Shown here piece by piece: positions 15,302 to 23,334 of a stretch of 38,189 nt of DNA. Position numbers and translations under genes: made by a program. The stretch is taken from assembly GCA_016191165.1 (NCBI GenBank), contig JACPPF010000025.1, positions 1-38,189 of the forward strand, in the 5' to 3' direction. This stretch comes from Planctomycetota bacterium. Its GTDB lineage: Bacteria > Planctomycetota > Planctomycetia > Gemmatales > Gemmataceae. How positions within the stretch are numbered: the first letter of the stretch is position 1; every line of letters begins with the position of its first letter. The notes beneath the pieces were generated by a model. The model was not told the origin of the DNA. It made no database searches and saw nothing but the letters and a program-made list of their open reading frames with translations.

Positions 15302-15592
15302 TCATTTCGAGGTGGCCTTAAGAAATCGCCGCACGGTCTTCAACGGTAGGTCCAGCAACTCGCCAATCTCCCTGGCGGACATGCTTCGGGATTGGCACCT
15401 GCGGGCCAATTCACGCCGCGCGATCGTTTTGCCTTTTTCGAGACCTTTTTCAATGCCCGTCTCGTGGGTTTCCTGCCAAACCTTGCTTTTGCGAAGATCG
15501 TGCAACTGGAACATTCGCGCTACGCCCTCTGCTTGCGGGATTGGGCGTGGTTGCCGTCCTGTTGGCATGGTGGCGCCGGCGGCGGCGAGCAA
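15302..15592 (-). pseudogene. C-terminal fragment of an Rpn-type (recombination-promoting nuclease) protein
   Basis: Residues from MFQLHDLRKSKVWQETHETG onward, followed by EKGLEKGKTIARRELARRCQ and AREIGELLDLPLKTVRRFLK, match the C-terminal tail seen on Rpn/DUF-type transposase-like proteins (FHLxDLKKSRVYQEAxxEG). The N-terminal PD-(D/E)XK nuclease domain, normally about 200 residues, is missing upstream, where only repeats lie. The piece is therefore a remnant, or a short stand-alone ORF starting at 15514. Confidence 0.5.
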
Positions 15593-15642
15593 TGGCCAAG
15601 AACGCGGCGAACGGGTAAGGTAAACGATGGAATACCAGCATT

Positions 15643-15680
15643 CGTTTAGCCCCCGCCTGGCGCCACGCGGGCGCTAAACG
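15643..15680. repeat. Palindromic repeat, family C
   Basis: CGTTTAGC-c-CCCGC, loop, GCGGG-CGCTAAACG: imperfect palindrome directly upstream of the Shine-Dalgarno (GAGG) of the Hsp70-family gene, so it lies in its 5' leader. Confidence 0.6.
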
Positions 15681-15695
15681 AGGAAGAGGATCCGC

Positions 15696-17603
15696 ATGTC
15701 CGCATCCCGTTTCGTCGTCGGCATCGACCTGGGCACCACCAACTCCGCGCTCGCATACTACGACACCGGGGCGGGCGATGACGCGGCACTGGTTCATCTC
15801 AAAATTCCCCAGGTCGTCGCGCCCGGCATCGTCGAGGAACGCGCCCTCTTGCCCTCCTTCATCTATCTCCCCGGCCCCGGCGAACAACCGGCCGGGGCGC
15901 TGAAACTGCCCTGGGCTGCCGAACGCGATTACTGCGTCGGCGAATTCGCGCGAGTCTTCGGCTCGCAGGTTCCAACGCGCCTGGTCGCCTCCGCGAAGTC
16001 ATGGCTGTGCCATGCAGGCGTCGATCGCAAGGCCCCTATCCTTCCGTGGAAGGCGCAGGCGGCTCCCCCCTCTCCCTCCGCGAGAGGGGCCGGGGGTGAG
16101 GGCCGGCGCGTCTCGCCCCTCGAAGCGACCACGTTTTACCTCAAGCACTTCGTCGATGCATGGAATCACCTGATCGCAAAGGACGTGGCGGAGCATCGCC
16201 TCGAGAATCAGGACATCATCCTGACCGTGCCAGCGTCGTTCGATGCGGTCGCGCGCGAATTGACCGTTGAGGCAGCCAGGGCGGCGGGACTGGAAAAAAT
16301 CACGCTGCTCGAAGAGCCGCAGGCCGCCTTTTATGCGTGGATCAACGCCAGCCATGACAGATGGCGCGAGCAGGTCGAGGTCGGCGATGTGGTGCTCGTG
16401 TGCGATGTTGGCGGCGGCACGTCCGACTTCTCGCTCATCGCCGTCAGCGAGGACGCCGGGCAGCTCGTCCTCACACGTGTCGCCGTCGGTGATCACATCC
16501 TCCTGGGCGGCGACAACATGGACCTCGCCCTTGCCCACCACGCGGCCCAGGGTTTCACGGCCAAGGGAATCAAGCTGGACCAGGGGCAGATGCATGCGTT
16601 GTGGCATGCTTGCAGGATGGCGAAGGAAACGCTGTTCGCGAACCCCCTCACCCCCGACCCCTCTCCGGCGGAGGGGAGAGGGGAGAAACCAAACTCGGCC
16701 CCGGTCACCGTACTTGGCCGCGGCAGCAAGGTCATCGGCGGCACGATCAAGGGCGAGTTGCTAAAGGACGATGTAGAAAAAGTGCTCGTCGAGGGCTTCT
16801 TCCCGCAAACGCCGCGCGACGAGAAACCACGCATGCAACGTACCGTCGGCTTGCAGGAGATCGGCCTACCCTACGCGGCCGATCCGGCGGTGACCAAGCA
16901 TCTGGCGGCGTTTCTATCGCGGAACGAGGAAGTTCTGATCGCACAAGCGGGCGCCAAGCGGGGGAAGAAGAAGGCGGCGCAGCCGGCGGTCGTCCTCTTC
17001 AACGGCGGCGTCTTCAAGGCGAATCCGCTGCGCGAGCGGATGCTCCATGTGCTCGGCCAATGGATCAACCCCAAATCGGGCGTGCGCGAACTTCAAGGCA
17101 GCGATCTCGATCGCGCTGTTGCCGGGGGCGCCGCCTACTACGGCCTCGTGCGGCGCGGACAGGGCATCCGCATCCGCGGCGGGGCGGCGCGCGCCTACTA
17201 CATCGGCGTCGAGACGTCGCTACCCGCCGTTCCCGGCAGCCCGCCGCCGATCAAGGCGCTCTGCGTCGTCCCCTTCGGCATGGAGGAAGGAACCGAAAGC
17301 GATGTCCCCGGGCTCGAGTTTGGCCTGGTCGTCGGCGAACCTGCGGAGTTCCGCTTCCTCGGTTCCGCGACGCGCCGGCACGACACGGTTGGAACCCTGA
17401 TCGACGAATGGGCCGGTGAGATCGAAGAGATTCTGCCCATGAGCACGACCCTCGAAGCCCCTGGCAAACAGGGGGTCACCGTTCCCGTTCATTTGCACAG
17501 CAAGGTCAGCGAAGTCGGCATCCTGGAACTGTGGTGCATCAGCCGCGATGGCAAACAAAAATGGAAACTCGAATTCAACGTTCGTGAGCAAGGCTTGACC
17601 TGA
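15696..17603 (+). CDS. Hsp70 family protein (DnaK/YegD-like) with two in-frame repeat insertions
   Basis: 635 residues; GAGG lies 6 nt before the ATG. The actin-like ATPase fold is clear: VGIDLGTTNSALAY at 8-21 (phosphate 1), DIILTVPASFDAVARELTVE (connect), TLLEEPQAAFYAW, VLVCDVGGGTSDFSLI (phosphate 2), GGDNMDLALAHHA and VVLFNGGVFKANPLRERML (adenosine motif). The C-terminal substrate-binding part diverges from DnaK, as in YegD-type chaperones. Two segments are not chaperone-like but repeat-encoded: residues about 123-137 (APPSPSARGAGGEGR) and 317-331 (PLTPDPSPAEGRGE). Both are in frame. They sit in loops before the conserved SPLEATTFYL and SAPVTVLGRG segments, so the protein may remain active. 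Confidence 0.9.
   Translation: MSASRFVVGIDLGTTNSALAYYDTGAGDDAALVHLKIPQVVAPGIVEERALLPSFIYLPGPGEQPAGALKLPWAAERDYCVGEFARVFGSQVPTRLVASAKSWLCHAGVDRKAPILPWKAQAAPPSPSARGAGGEGRRVSPLEATTFYLKHFVDAWNHLIAKDVAEHRLENQDIILTVPASFDAVARELTVEAARAAGLEKITLLEEPQAAFYAWINASHDRWREQVEVGDVVLVCDVGGGTSDFSLIAVSEDAGQLVLTRVAVGDHILLGGDNMDLALAHHAAQGFTAKGIKLDQGQMHALWHACRMAKETLFANPLTPDPSPAEGRGEKPNSAPVTVLGRGSKVIGGTIKGELLKDDVEKVLVEGFFPQTPRDEKPRMQRTVGLQEIGLPYAADPAVTKHLAAFLSRNEEVLIAQAGAKRGKKKAAQPAVVLFNGGVFKANPLRERMLHVLGQWINPKSGVRELQGSDLDRAVAGGAAYYGLVRRGQGIRIRGGAARAYYIGVETSLPAVPGSPPPIKALCVVPFGMEEGTESDVPGLEFGLVVGEPAEFRFLGSATRRHDTVGTLIDEWAGEIEEILPMSTTLEAPGKQGVTVPVHLHSKVSEVGILELWCISRDGKQKWKLEFNVREQGLT
16062..16105. repeat. Palindromic repeat, family B, in frame inside the Hsp70-family gene (first)
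   Basis: CCCCCTCTCCCTCCGCGAGA then GGGGCCGGGGGTGAGGG. It is in the opposite orientation to the second copy in the same gene. No stop arises in the reading frame. Confidence 0.7.
16645..16688. repeat. Palindromic repeat, family B, in frame inside the Hsp70-family gene (second)
   Basis: CCCCTCACCCCCGACCCCTC then TCCGGCGGAGGGGAGAGGGG. It is read as LTPDPSPAEGRGE, an amino-acid string that I recall from repeat-encoded ORF segments in many bacterial genomes. Confidence 0.7.
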
Positions 17604-17663
17604 TTCTACAACGCTGTATTTTCGAATGGCGTTGACGAAACCGGTTGGCAAAAAAAGTGGTTG

Positions 17664-17716
17664 CCCCCCTCTCCCATCGGGAGAGGGGATGGGGGCGAGG
17701 GGCGAGGGGCGAGGGG
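17664..17716. repeat. Palindromic repeat, family B, with a 7-bp tandem tail
   Basis: CCCCCCTCTCCC-atc-GGGAGAGGGG, then GGCGAGG repeated three times (about 17694-17714). Located just after the Hsp70-family gene. Confidence 0.6.
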
Positions 17717-17739
17717 TTCCTACAACCGAATACCCAATT

Positions 17740-17776
17740 CCCTCACCCCAGCCCCCTCCACCAGAGGGAGAGAGGA
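17740..17776. repeat. Palindromic repeat, family B
   Basis: CCCTCACCCCAGCCCCCTCC-accag-AGGGAGAGAGG, oriented opposite to the copy at 17664; together they form a BIME-like inverted pair. Confidence 0.55.
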
Positions 17777-17783
17777 TAACCTA

Positions 17784-17909
17784 GTGCCTCGTCCAGACTA
17801 AATTTTAGGGTTGCTCCCGTAGTGTGGACTTTAGTCCACACGCCGCTCGCGTGGACTGAAGTCCACGCTACGACCGACCCAAACCCAAAATTCAATTTGG
17901 ACAACGCAT
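17784..17909. mobile_element. MITE-like element flanked by TA
   Basis: 126 bp bounded by TA dinucleotides (17782-17783, 17910-17911). The 30-nt ends are inverted repeats matching at 22 of 30 positions (left GTGCCTCGTCCAGACTAAAT..., right, reversed, ATGCGTTGTCCAAATTGAAT...). The middle holds the palindromes TGTGGACT-tt-AGTCCACA and CGTGGACTgaAGTCCACG. TA flanks suggest an IS630/Tc1-mariner-type non-autonomous element. Confidence 0.5.
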
Positions 17910-17945
17910 TAGCGAGGTTTCACCTCAGACCAAAACGGCGGCCAC

Positions 17946-18172
17946 ACAAGCCCGAAGCGTTAGCGAGGGAATTCTTCTGCATCCTCCCTCGCTAACCAAC
18001 ATCTTTCAAGGATGACGTAACTCATTGAACGTAAATGCGATACGGCGTTGGAAGCCTGTGCAGCTGCGGTACTTGCATTCATGGCACCCAAAAATGGGCG
18101 ATTCGGCCGTATCTGCTTGTCCTTCGGAAGGTTACACCGCCTTTGAAAGATGTTGTAACGCTTCGGGCTTGT
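17946..18172. repeat. Long palindrome interrupted by an insertion
   Basis: 17946-17970 (ACAAGCCCGAAGC then GTTAGCGAGGGA) is complementary to 17985-17996 (TCCCTCGCTAAC) plus 18160-18172 (GCTTCGGGCTTGT). If the 159-bp element at 17997-18155 and one TAAC are removed, a perfect 25-bp-arm hairpin with a 14-nt loop is restored. The sequence resembles the AAGCGTTAGCGAGGGA repeat I recall from planctomycetes. Confidence 0.7.
17997..18155. mobile_element. 159-bp insertion with terminal inverted repeats and 4-bp TAAC target duplication
   Basis: Left end CAACATCTTTCAAGG, right end CCTTTGAAAGATGTTG; inverted repeats identical over 13 bp, then offset by one A. TAAC stands on both sides (17993-17996, 18156-18159). 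No ORF inside, so a non-autonomous element (MITE). Confidence 0.65.
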
Positions 18173-18426
18173 ATCGAAACTTGACTCATACGCTATGAGA
18201 TTCTCGGATCAAGGAACCTTGCCCTGTTGAATTACACGGTGCGGTTTGCCAAAACTTGACCCAGGGGCCTTGGGTTTTCTCAGCAATGGCAGGCTGGCAG
18301 CCTGCCCAACGAAAATTGACATGCCATGAAATGACAGAAAAGGTTTTTTTTGATTGACACGCGGGGTTTCCGCTGGTTTCATGGTGCAGACCTAGCCAAC
18401 GACATTTCATCGACCAGGAGAATTTC
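18173..18426. other. Leader/intergenic region before the 18427 gene
   Basis: Contains the palindrome GGCAGGCT-ggc-AGCCTGCC (18288-18306) and a T8 run near 18345. A promoter is expected, but only isolated TTGACA boxes are visible; no convincing -10 at the right distance. Confidence 0.4.
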
Positions 18427-18840
18427 ATGGCAGACGACGATATTCGCGAAGGCGATCCGGATCGAGTACGCAAGAAAAAGGCGCCGCCGCCCGATGACGA
18501 CGCGGATGACGCGCCGAGAAAAAAGAAGAAAGTCGCCCAGGACGATGACGACGACAACGACCTCGGTAATTCACCGCTGAGCGCAATCGTGCCCGTCGGC
18601 GGGAGCATCTGGGCGGTGCTGTCGCTTTATTCGGCGCTGCTCTGCTTTATTCCAGGATTGTCGCTCCTGGCGATCCTTTTTGGCGTGCTTGCACTGGTGA
18701 CCCACAAGCACAAGGCGTCCTACGGCTCAATCACCGGCAACATGCGGGCCATCTTGGGTATCGTGATCGGTTTCATTGTGTTGGTAGGCTGGGGCATCGG
18801 GTTGTTCGTCTACCTATCGAATCCACGCGCCTTCCGGTAG
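18427..18840 (+). CDS. Membrane protein with charged N-terminus
   Basis: 137 residues; AGGAG lies 6 nt before the ATG. Residues 1-47 are low-complexity, alternating Asp/Glu and Lys runs (KKKAPPPDDDADDAPRKKKK), probably cytoplasmic and disordered. Two to three hydrophobic helices follow at about 53-92 (ILFGVLALVTH) and 103-130 (AILGIVIGFIVLVGWGIGLF). The layout resembles DUF4190-type planctomycete membrane proteins, in which hydrophobic helices follow a polar leader. Function unknown. It is flanked on both sides by repeat-rich DNA. Confidence 0.8.
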   Translation: MADDDIREGDPDRVRKKKAPPPDDDADDAPRKKKKVAQDDDDDNDLGNSPLSAIVPVGGSIWAVLSLYSALLCFIPGLSLLAILFGVLALVTHKHKASYGSITGNMRAILGIVIGFIVLVGWGIGLFVYLSNPRAFR

Positions 18841-18856
18841 CACGGTCGCTATGTTC

Positions 18857-18992
18857 ATACTGCACGGGCCACGAAAGGACACATCCTTGTTAACGAGCCG
18901 CGACCGTGAGGGAGCGTTGGGCTTTTCCCCGCCCCCACTCCCTCACGGTCGCGGCTCGTAATACTTGTGCCAATCTCGGGCGCGTGCAGTAT
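18857..18992. repeat. Palindromic repeat, family D, nested in a flanking inverted repeat
   Basis: Core hairpin with 22-bp perfect arms at 18893-18914 and 18938-18959 (ACGAGCCGCGACCGTGAGGG...). Outside it, ATACTGCACG (18857-18866) and CGTGCAGTAT (18983-18992) form another exact inverted repeat. An imperfect CTCCCAGGCTCCG/CGGAGCTTGGGA repeat follows at about 19003-19053. Confidence 0.65.
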
Positions 18993-19082
18993 ATTCGAGC
19001 TCGCTCCCAGGCTCCGTCAAAAGAAACTCACAGACCCGGAGCTTGGGAACGCACTTAGACTCGCACGCATCAGTTTCCGCGG

Positions 19083-20606
19083 TTAGTTTTTTCTTTGTTT
19101 GGCGCGGTCGAGGATCACTCGAAACCGCGGATCATCCCGGATCGGGTCGAGATCGTCCTCGGCCACGAGGCGAGGCTCCGTGGCAATGTCGCCTGCCTTC
19201 TCGAGAAGGTCCAGTGCGTGCTTGCGGTATTGTTCTCGCAGTTTCGCGTCAGCGGTTGCGCCACAAGCCAAGGAATACACCCGCGCCAACAAAAAGACCG
19301 TCGGGCTGCGTTTTCCCAGCGTTGGGCGCAAGTTGTCCGCGACCTCGATGGCCTTGACAACCCGCCCCAGGTGGACCTCGGCGCAGAGCCATTCGATTTT
19401 CACATGCTTGACACGAGCATCGACGGGAAGCGCTTTGATGAATTGCCGCGCCAACTCCTGGGATTTTTCAAAGTGCGCGTGGGCCTTATTCATGTCGCGG
19501 CGTTTCTTGGCCTGAACGCCGAGACGATAGGCATGGCTCGCCTCGAATTCCTTCATGCTGGGGTCGCCTCGCAGCGCGTCGAGGTCGGCATCGATGCTGG
19601 TCTGGAAGAAATCGGTGAACCCGCCGTCGTGGGCAAGCTGCAAGCAGCGGATCGCGTTCCTGCGAAATCGATTCTGTAAGCGTTTATCGGCCAGGGTGAG
19701 GGGGTCCGGTTTGCGGTTTTCCTCGACGGTGTCGATGGCCAGGGCAAAGACACAGGCCAGGCGATACTCGGCGTCGGCCTCGTCCTTGAAGGCCCAGACC
19801 ATGTTCTCGGCCACCTCCATGGTCCGGGAGAGTTCGCCCAGGGCGATTTGCGAAAAGAACAGATCGATCTGAAGGTGGGCCGATATCGCCGAATCCGAGT
19901 AGTCGGCGAGGGTCCGCTCGCGGATGCCCCGGCTGACCTCGAAGTACTGGCGGGCCTTGGTCGGGTTTTTCTTGACCTGCTCGGCAAGCCCGAGGGTGTA
20001 GAATGAACGGGAGTAATCGCGAATGCCATCGATCAATTCGTTGGAGGTGGCCAGCCGTCGGCTGATGTCGTTGAGCCTTTTGTAGTGTTTCTCGGCGCCA
20101 TCATAAAACTTCGCCGCCGCGTCCTTGTTGCCGTCCTTCTCGGCCAGCTTGCCGTGGTTGTATTCAAGCTCGCCAAAAATTTTGACAAGGGACGCCCAGC
20201 GGAGCAGGATGTTGCGGCTTGTGCGCCGTTCGCGCATCAACTCTTCGCTCATCTCGTCGGCCTTGATCAGGTATTTCTTTCTCGTCGCGTAATCGCCGGC
20301 GTTGAAGGCGGCCTTTTGATAGGTCCAGCACAGGGCCTCGCGATAGGGAAAGCTGTGTTCCTTCACGGCCCGGCGTTTCGAGGAGCCGAAATCATGTTTC
20401 TTTTCCTCCTTCTCGTACATCTTGAAGATTCTGGTTCGGAGCGCCAGTGACTCGTCGAATTGCTCCAAGCTGTCCAGGCTATCGGCGAGGGACGTGATCG
20501 CATCTACCTTGGCGGGCAGATCGACGTCGGGGTCGCCCACAAGCTGACGGCGAAGTTCCAGCGCCTCGGCGTGCAAACGTTTGGCTTCATCCAGTTTTTT
20601 TTGCAA
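19083..20606 (-). pseudogene. C-terminal TPR part of the Ser/Thr kinase gene, out of frame
   Basis: 507 codons, rich in helical Tyr/Ala/Leu repeats (QKKLDEAKRLHAEALELRRQ, AHAHFEKSQELARQFIKALP, LAQFFL-like spacing) typical of tetratricopeptide helices. The ORF opens inside the A8 run at 20602-20595 and has only a TTG there as start. If one A is removed the upstream kinase frame reads on as SLKIAKKLDEAKRLHAEAL with no break. So this is the continuation of one kinase-TPR protein, separated by a one-base frameshift (mutation, sequencing error or slippage). C-terminal residues RDDPRFRVILDRAKQRK are a common end of such proteins. It would be translated only after frame restoration or by rare initiation. 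Confidence 0.75.
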
Positions 20607-22548
20607 TCTTCAGGGAGTTGGCCCGTAGATTCAGAAGCGCGGCGCGGAAGCCCAGAGCGAGCGGATCGCCGGGCCGAAGTTTCCGCCATTGCTCGACGCT
20701 GGCGATTCCCTTGGTGAACCATTTTTTGCTCTCGGCATATTGGCCGAAGTCATGCGTGACGGCACAGAGCGTCTGGTACATCCACACCTTGTTGCGCAGG
20801 GAATCGATGGACGCCTCGCCGGGCTCCTGATCGACCTGGCGTTCGAGCTGGGTAATCAAAACTTCGTACAGGCGCCGCCGGCTGTCGCCGGGGACCATCG
20901 CGTCTTCGCAGTAGCGGCGCGCGTCGTTGGCGAACAAGCCGACCGCGTCGAGCGATTGCCGCAGTCGGCTCTCGGCGAGCTTGCGCTGTTTTTCCTTTTC
21001 CGTGATTTCTTTTTTGATGTCGTCGTTTTGTTTCTGGATGAGCCTGTTGGCGCTGGTCAAATCGTCGTTACTTTTCTGAATCACTTCATTCGCCTGAGCC
21101 AAAAGAACGGTGGCGGCGGAAAGCGAGACGATGCCGACGAGGAGGGCGGCGGCGATGCCGGTGACGAGGGGGCGATGCCGGGCCATCCAGCGGCGGGTTT
21201 TGACCGTCCACGGATCAGGCCAGGCGTTGACGGGTTCGTCGGCCAGCCAGTGTTTGATGTCATCGATGAGGGCGCGCGGATTGGCGTAGCGATCCGCGGG
21301 TTTTTGCGCCATTGCCTTCAAGCAAATCGCTTCCAGCGGCGGGCTGATCTCCGGCTTGAGCTGGCGAGGCGCGCGGAAATCGCCGGCCTGCACGCGCTTG
21401 AGCAGGGCGGCAAGGTCTGCCTTGCCCCCGGCTTCCGTTTCAAAAGGCGCCTGCCCGGTCAGCAAACTGTAGAGGGTCGCGCCCAGGCTGTAGATGTCGC
21501 TTGCGGGTCCAAGTTGATCGAGCCGACCCGCCGCTTGCTCGGGGCTCATGTATTGCGGCGTTCCAACCGCCGAGCCTTGCATCGTCGCCGCGCTGCCGCT
21601 GGCGGAAGACGGTCGCAACATCGGCTCTTCGGACAGACTGGGTGCGTCCGGGTCGGCCGCCGCGCCCAGCGGTTTGGCCAGGCCCCAGTCCACGACCAGC
21701 GTTTCGCCGTACTTGCCCAGCATGATATTGCCGGGCTTCAAATCGCGATGCAGCACGCCGCGGTCGTGAGCATATTGCATGGCGTTGCAGACGTCGATCA
21801 GGCGTTCCAGAAGCTCGCGCAACTCCAATGTCTTTTCAGGCCAGGGCCGCGCGTCACCATGAAACTTGGTGATGGCATCCTTGAGGCTGTCGCCGCGGAT
21901 GAAACGCATGGCATAGAACGGCCGCCCGTCGGCATACTGCCCCAGCCCATAGACCGGCACGATGCCGGGGTGTTCCAGGCCGCCGGTGATCTCCGCTTCG
22001 AGCATGAAGCGCGATCGGCTCTCGGGATGATCGGCATGGCGGTCCTGAATCTCCTTGAGCGCGACATCGCGATTCAACTCCTCGTCATGGGCCACGTAAA
22101 CTAGGCCCAGGCCGCCGCGGGCGTGCGGGCGCAGGATTCGAAACCGCAGTCCCCTGGAGCTCGACGCGCCGACGGCGACCTTGATCGTCGTCTCCCGGGG
22201 AAGATCGATCGTCGGGGCGGCGCCCGCCTGGGCGAGGCTGCCCTGCACGTCGGAATCGCTGATCCGCTCCAGTTCGTCGAGCACCTCATCGGCGAGCGCG
22301 CTGATCGCGGCCAGGCTTTTGCTGGGGTCATGGCCATGCAAGGCCAGATGCTTCTGCACGAGCGCGTCGAGCAGCGCGAACGTGTCCGCTGCAATCGCGT
22401 CCTGCTCCCGGAGAATTTGGCTCAGCGGCTTGTTCTTGTTGAGCACCCAGGTCTTCATCGCGGTAACGAGCGCGCCGCGCGTGATGAAACCCATTTGCAG
22501 GGCGAAGATGCCGAAGAGAATGTTGCGGTCGGTGATTGATTTGCGCAT
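20587..22548 (-). CDS. Transmembrane Ser/Thr protein kinase (Pkn type), N-terminal part
   Basis: 653 codons from the ATG at 22548; GGAG lies 6 nt before it. Residues 1-110 (RNILFGIFALQMGFITRGAL, DPSKSLAAISALADEVL) form the N-domain typical of planctomycete kinases. The kinase domain (about 137-435) has ARGGLGLVYVA (glycine loop), VALKEI (K165), VLHRDLKPGN (HRD 267-269), VVDWGLAKP (DWG in place of DFG, usual in this group) and GTPQYMSPEQA. One helix at about 461-483 crosses the membrane. A coiled coil (IQKSNDDLTSANRLIQKQ) and the start of TPR repeats follow. The frame ends after KIAKKTG at an A8 run; the TPR region continues in another frame. Expected role: membrane-bound signalling through Ser/Thr phosphorylation. 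Confidence 0.92.
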   Translation of the reverse strand: MRKSITDRNILFGIFALQMGFITRGALVTAMKTWVLNKNKPLSQILREQDAIAADTFALLDALVQKHLALHGHDPSKSLAAISALADEVLDELERISDSDVQGSLAQAGAAPTIDLPRETTIKVAVGASSSRGLRFRILRPHARGGLGLVYVAHDEELNRDVALKEIQDRHADHPESRSRFMLEAEITGGLEHPGIVPVYGLGQYADGRPFYAMRFIRGDSLKDAITKFHGDARPWPEKTLELRELLERLIDVCNAMQYAHDRGVLHRDLKPGNIMLGKYGETLVVDWGLAKPLGAAADPDAPSLSEEPMLRPSSASGSAATMQGSAVGTPQYMSPEQAAGRLDQLGPASDIYSLGATLYSLLTGQAPFETEAGGKADLAALLKRVQAGDFRAPRQLKPEISPPLEAICLKAMAQKPADRYANPRALIDDIKHWLADEPVNAWPDPWTVKTRRWMARHRPLVTGIAAALLVGIVSLSAATVLLAQANEVIQKSNDDLTSANRLIQKQNDDIKKEITEKEKQRKLAESRLRQSLDAVGLFANDARRYCEDAMVPGDSRRRLYEVLITQLERQVDQEPGEASIDSLRNKVWMYQTLCAVTHDFGQYAESKKWFTKGIASVEQWRKLRPGDPLALGFRAALLNLRANSLKIAKKTG

Positions 22549-22639
22549 GGACGACTCCATCGGGACGACGAACGGGTTCGCGTTCTTCGTGTATAATACC
22601 GATAAACCTGGCGAAAAAAACGTGCTGATGGAACCGGAC

Positions 22640-22948
22640 ATGAACGCAGTCATCACCTTGCCGCCGCCCGTTCTTCCCGCGCCACCGCGAAGCGAATCGA
22701 AGTGGCAACGGGAGTATTCCGCTTTCCAGCGGCTATTGCCTCAACTCATACTCAGCCATCGCGGGAAGTATGTGGCGATTCACGACGAAACGGTCGTGGA
22801 CGTGGGAGACGACAAGCTCGCGCTGGCCTTGCGCGTTCCGACGCGGATTGGGAATGTCGATATCCACGTGGCTCGGGTGACCGACGAGCCGTCGCCGATC
22901 GCGCGTTCGGGCGTGCGGCGGGAGAATCTACCCGGAGGCCCGGCGTGA
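22640..22948 (+). CDS. DUF5678-like protein
   Basis: 102 residues from the ATG at 22640 (a start at 22628 is also possible). The core ALALRVPTRIGNVDIHVARV follows KYVAIHDETVVDVGDDKLA, the pattern I recall for DUF5678 proteins (KYVAIxxGKVVDxGDD). It is divergent from the kinase gene, sharing the 22549-22639 region, where TATAAT occurs at about 22593. Its stop overlaps the GTG start of the next gene (GTGA at 22945-22948), indicating translational coupling to the retropepsin-like gene. Function unknown; the pair is common in planctomycetes and cyanobacteria. Confidence 0.8.
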   Translation: MNAVITLPPPVLPAPPRSESKWQREYSAFQRLLPQLILSHRGKYVAIHDETVVDVGDDKLALALRVPTRIGNVDIHVARVTDEPSPIARSGVRRENLPGGPA

Positions 22949-23324
22949 TTCGCTACAACTATTTGACTCAACTCCAGCCGCCTGCGCCCTTTGTCAACCT
23001 TGTTGTCAAAAACCCGGTTACTGGCGCGGAACTGAATGATGTGCCCGCTCAACTTGACTGTGCCGCGGATCGCACGGTGTTTCCCGAGTCTGTGGTCAAG
23101 GCGCTTGGCCTGCCTCAGATCGGTACGATCACGATTGGCGGCGTCGGCGGTTTGTCGTGCAGATGCCATCCTACGCCATTGATCTTTCAATTCACCAAAT
23201 AAAGTCATTGATCATCGAGGTTGTCGCGAGTCCTGGGGAAACCTGGGTGCTGCTTGGTCGCGACGTAATGAATGCTTATCGCGTACTTCTCGATGGTCCG
23301 CAACTCGCGTTTGAGATTGATTAG
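22945..23324 (+). pseudogene. Retropepsin-like aspartic protease, frameshifted
   Basis: The first frame (GTG 22945 to 23202) reads VNLVVKNPVTGAELNDVPAQ, LDCAADRTVFPESVVKALGL and TITIGGVGG, the start of a clan AA aspartic protease. After GGVGG at about 23150 the fold continues in another frame as FVVQMPSYAIDLS, then VVASPGETWVLLGRDVMNAY and LDGPQLAFEID, ending at 23324. A single missing base near 23150 explains both halves. The catalytic motif is D-C-A (LDCAADRT) instead of the usual D-T/S-G. It is coupled to the DUF5678-like gene. Confidence 0.75.
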
Positions 23325-23334
23325 ACGACCCGGT

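Noticed and set aside
17604-18426. Possible CRISPR array in the repeat-rich intergenic region
   Set aside because: The repeats are single palindromes of different families with irregular spacing; no direct repeats with equal spacers and no cas genes.
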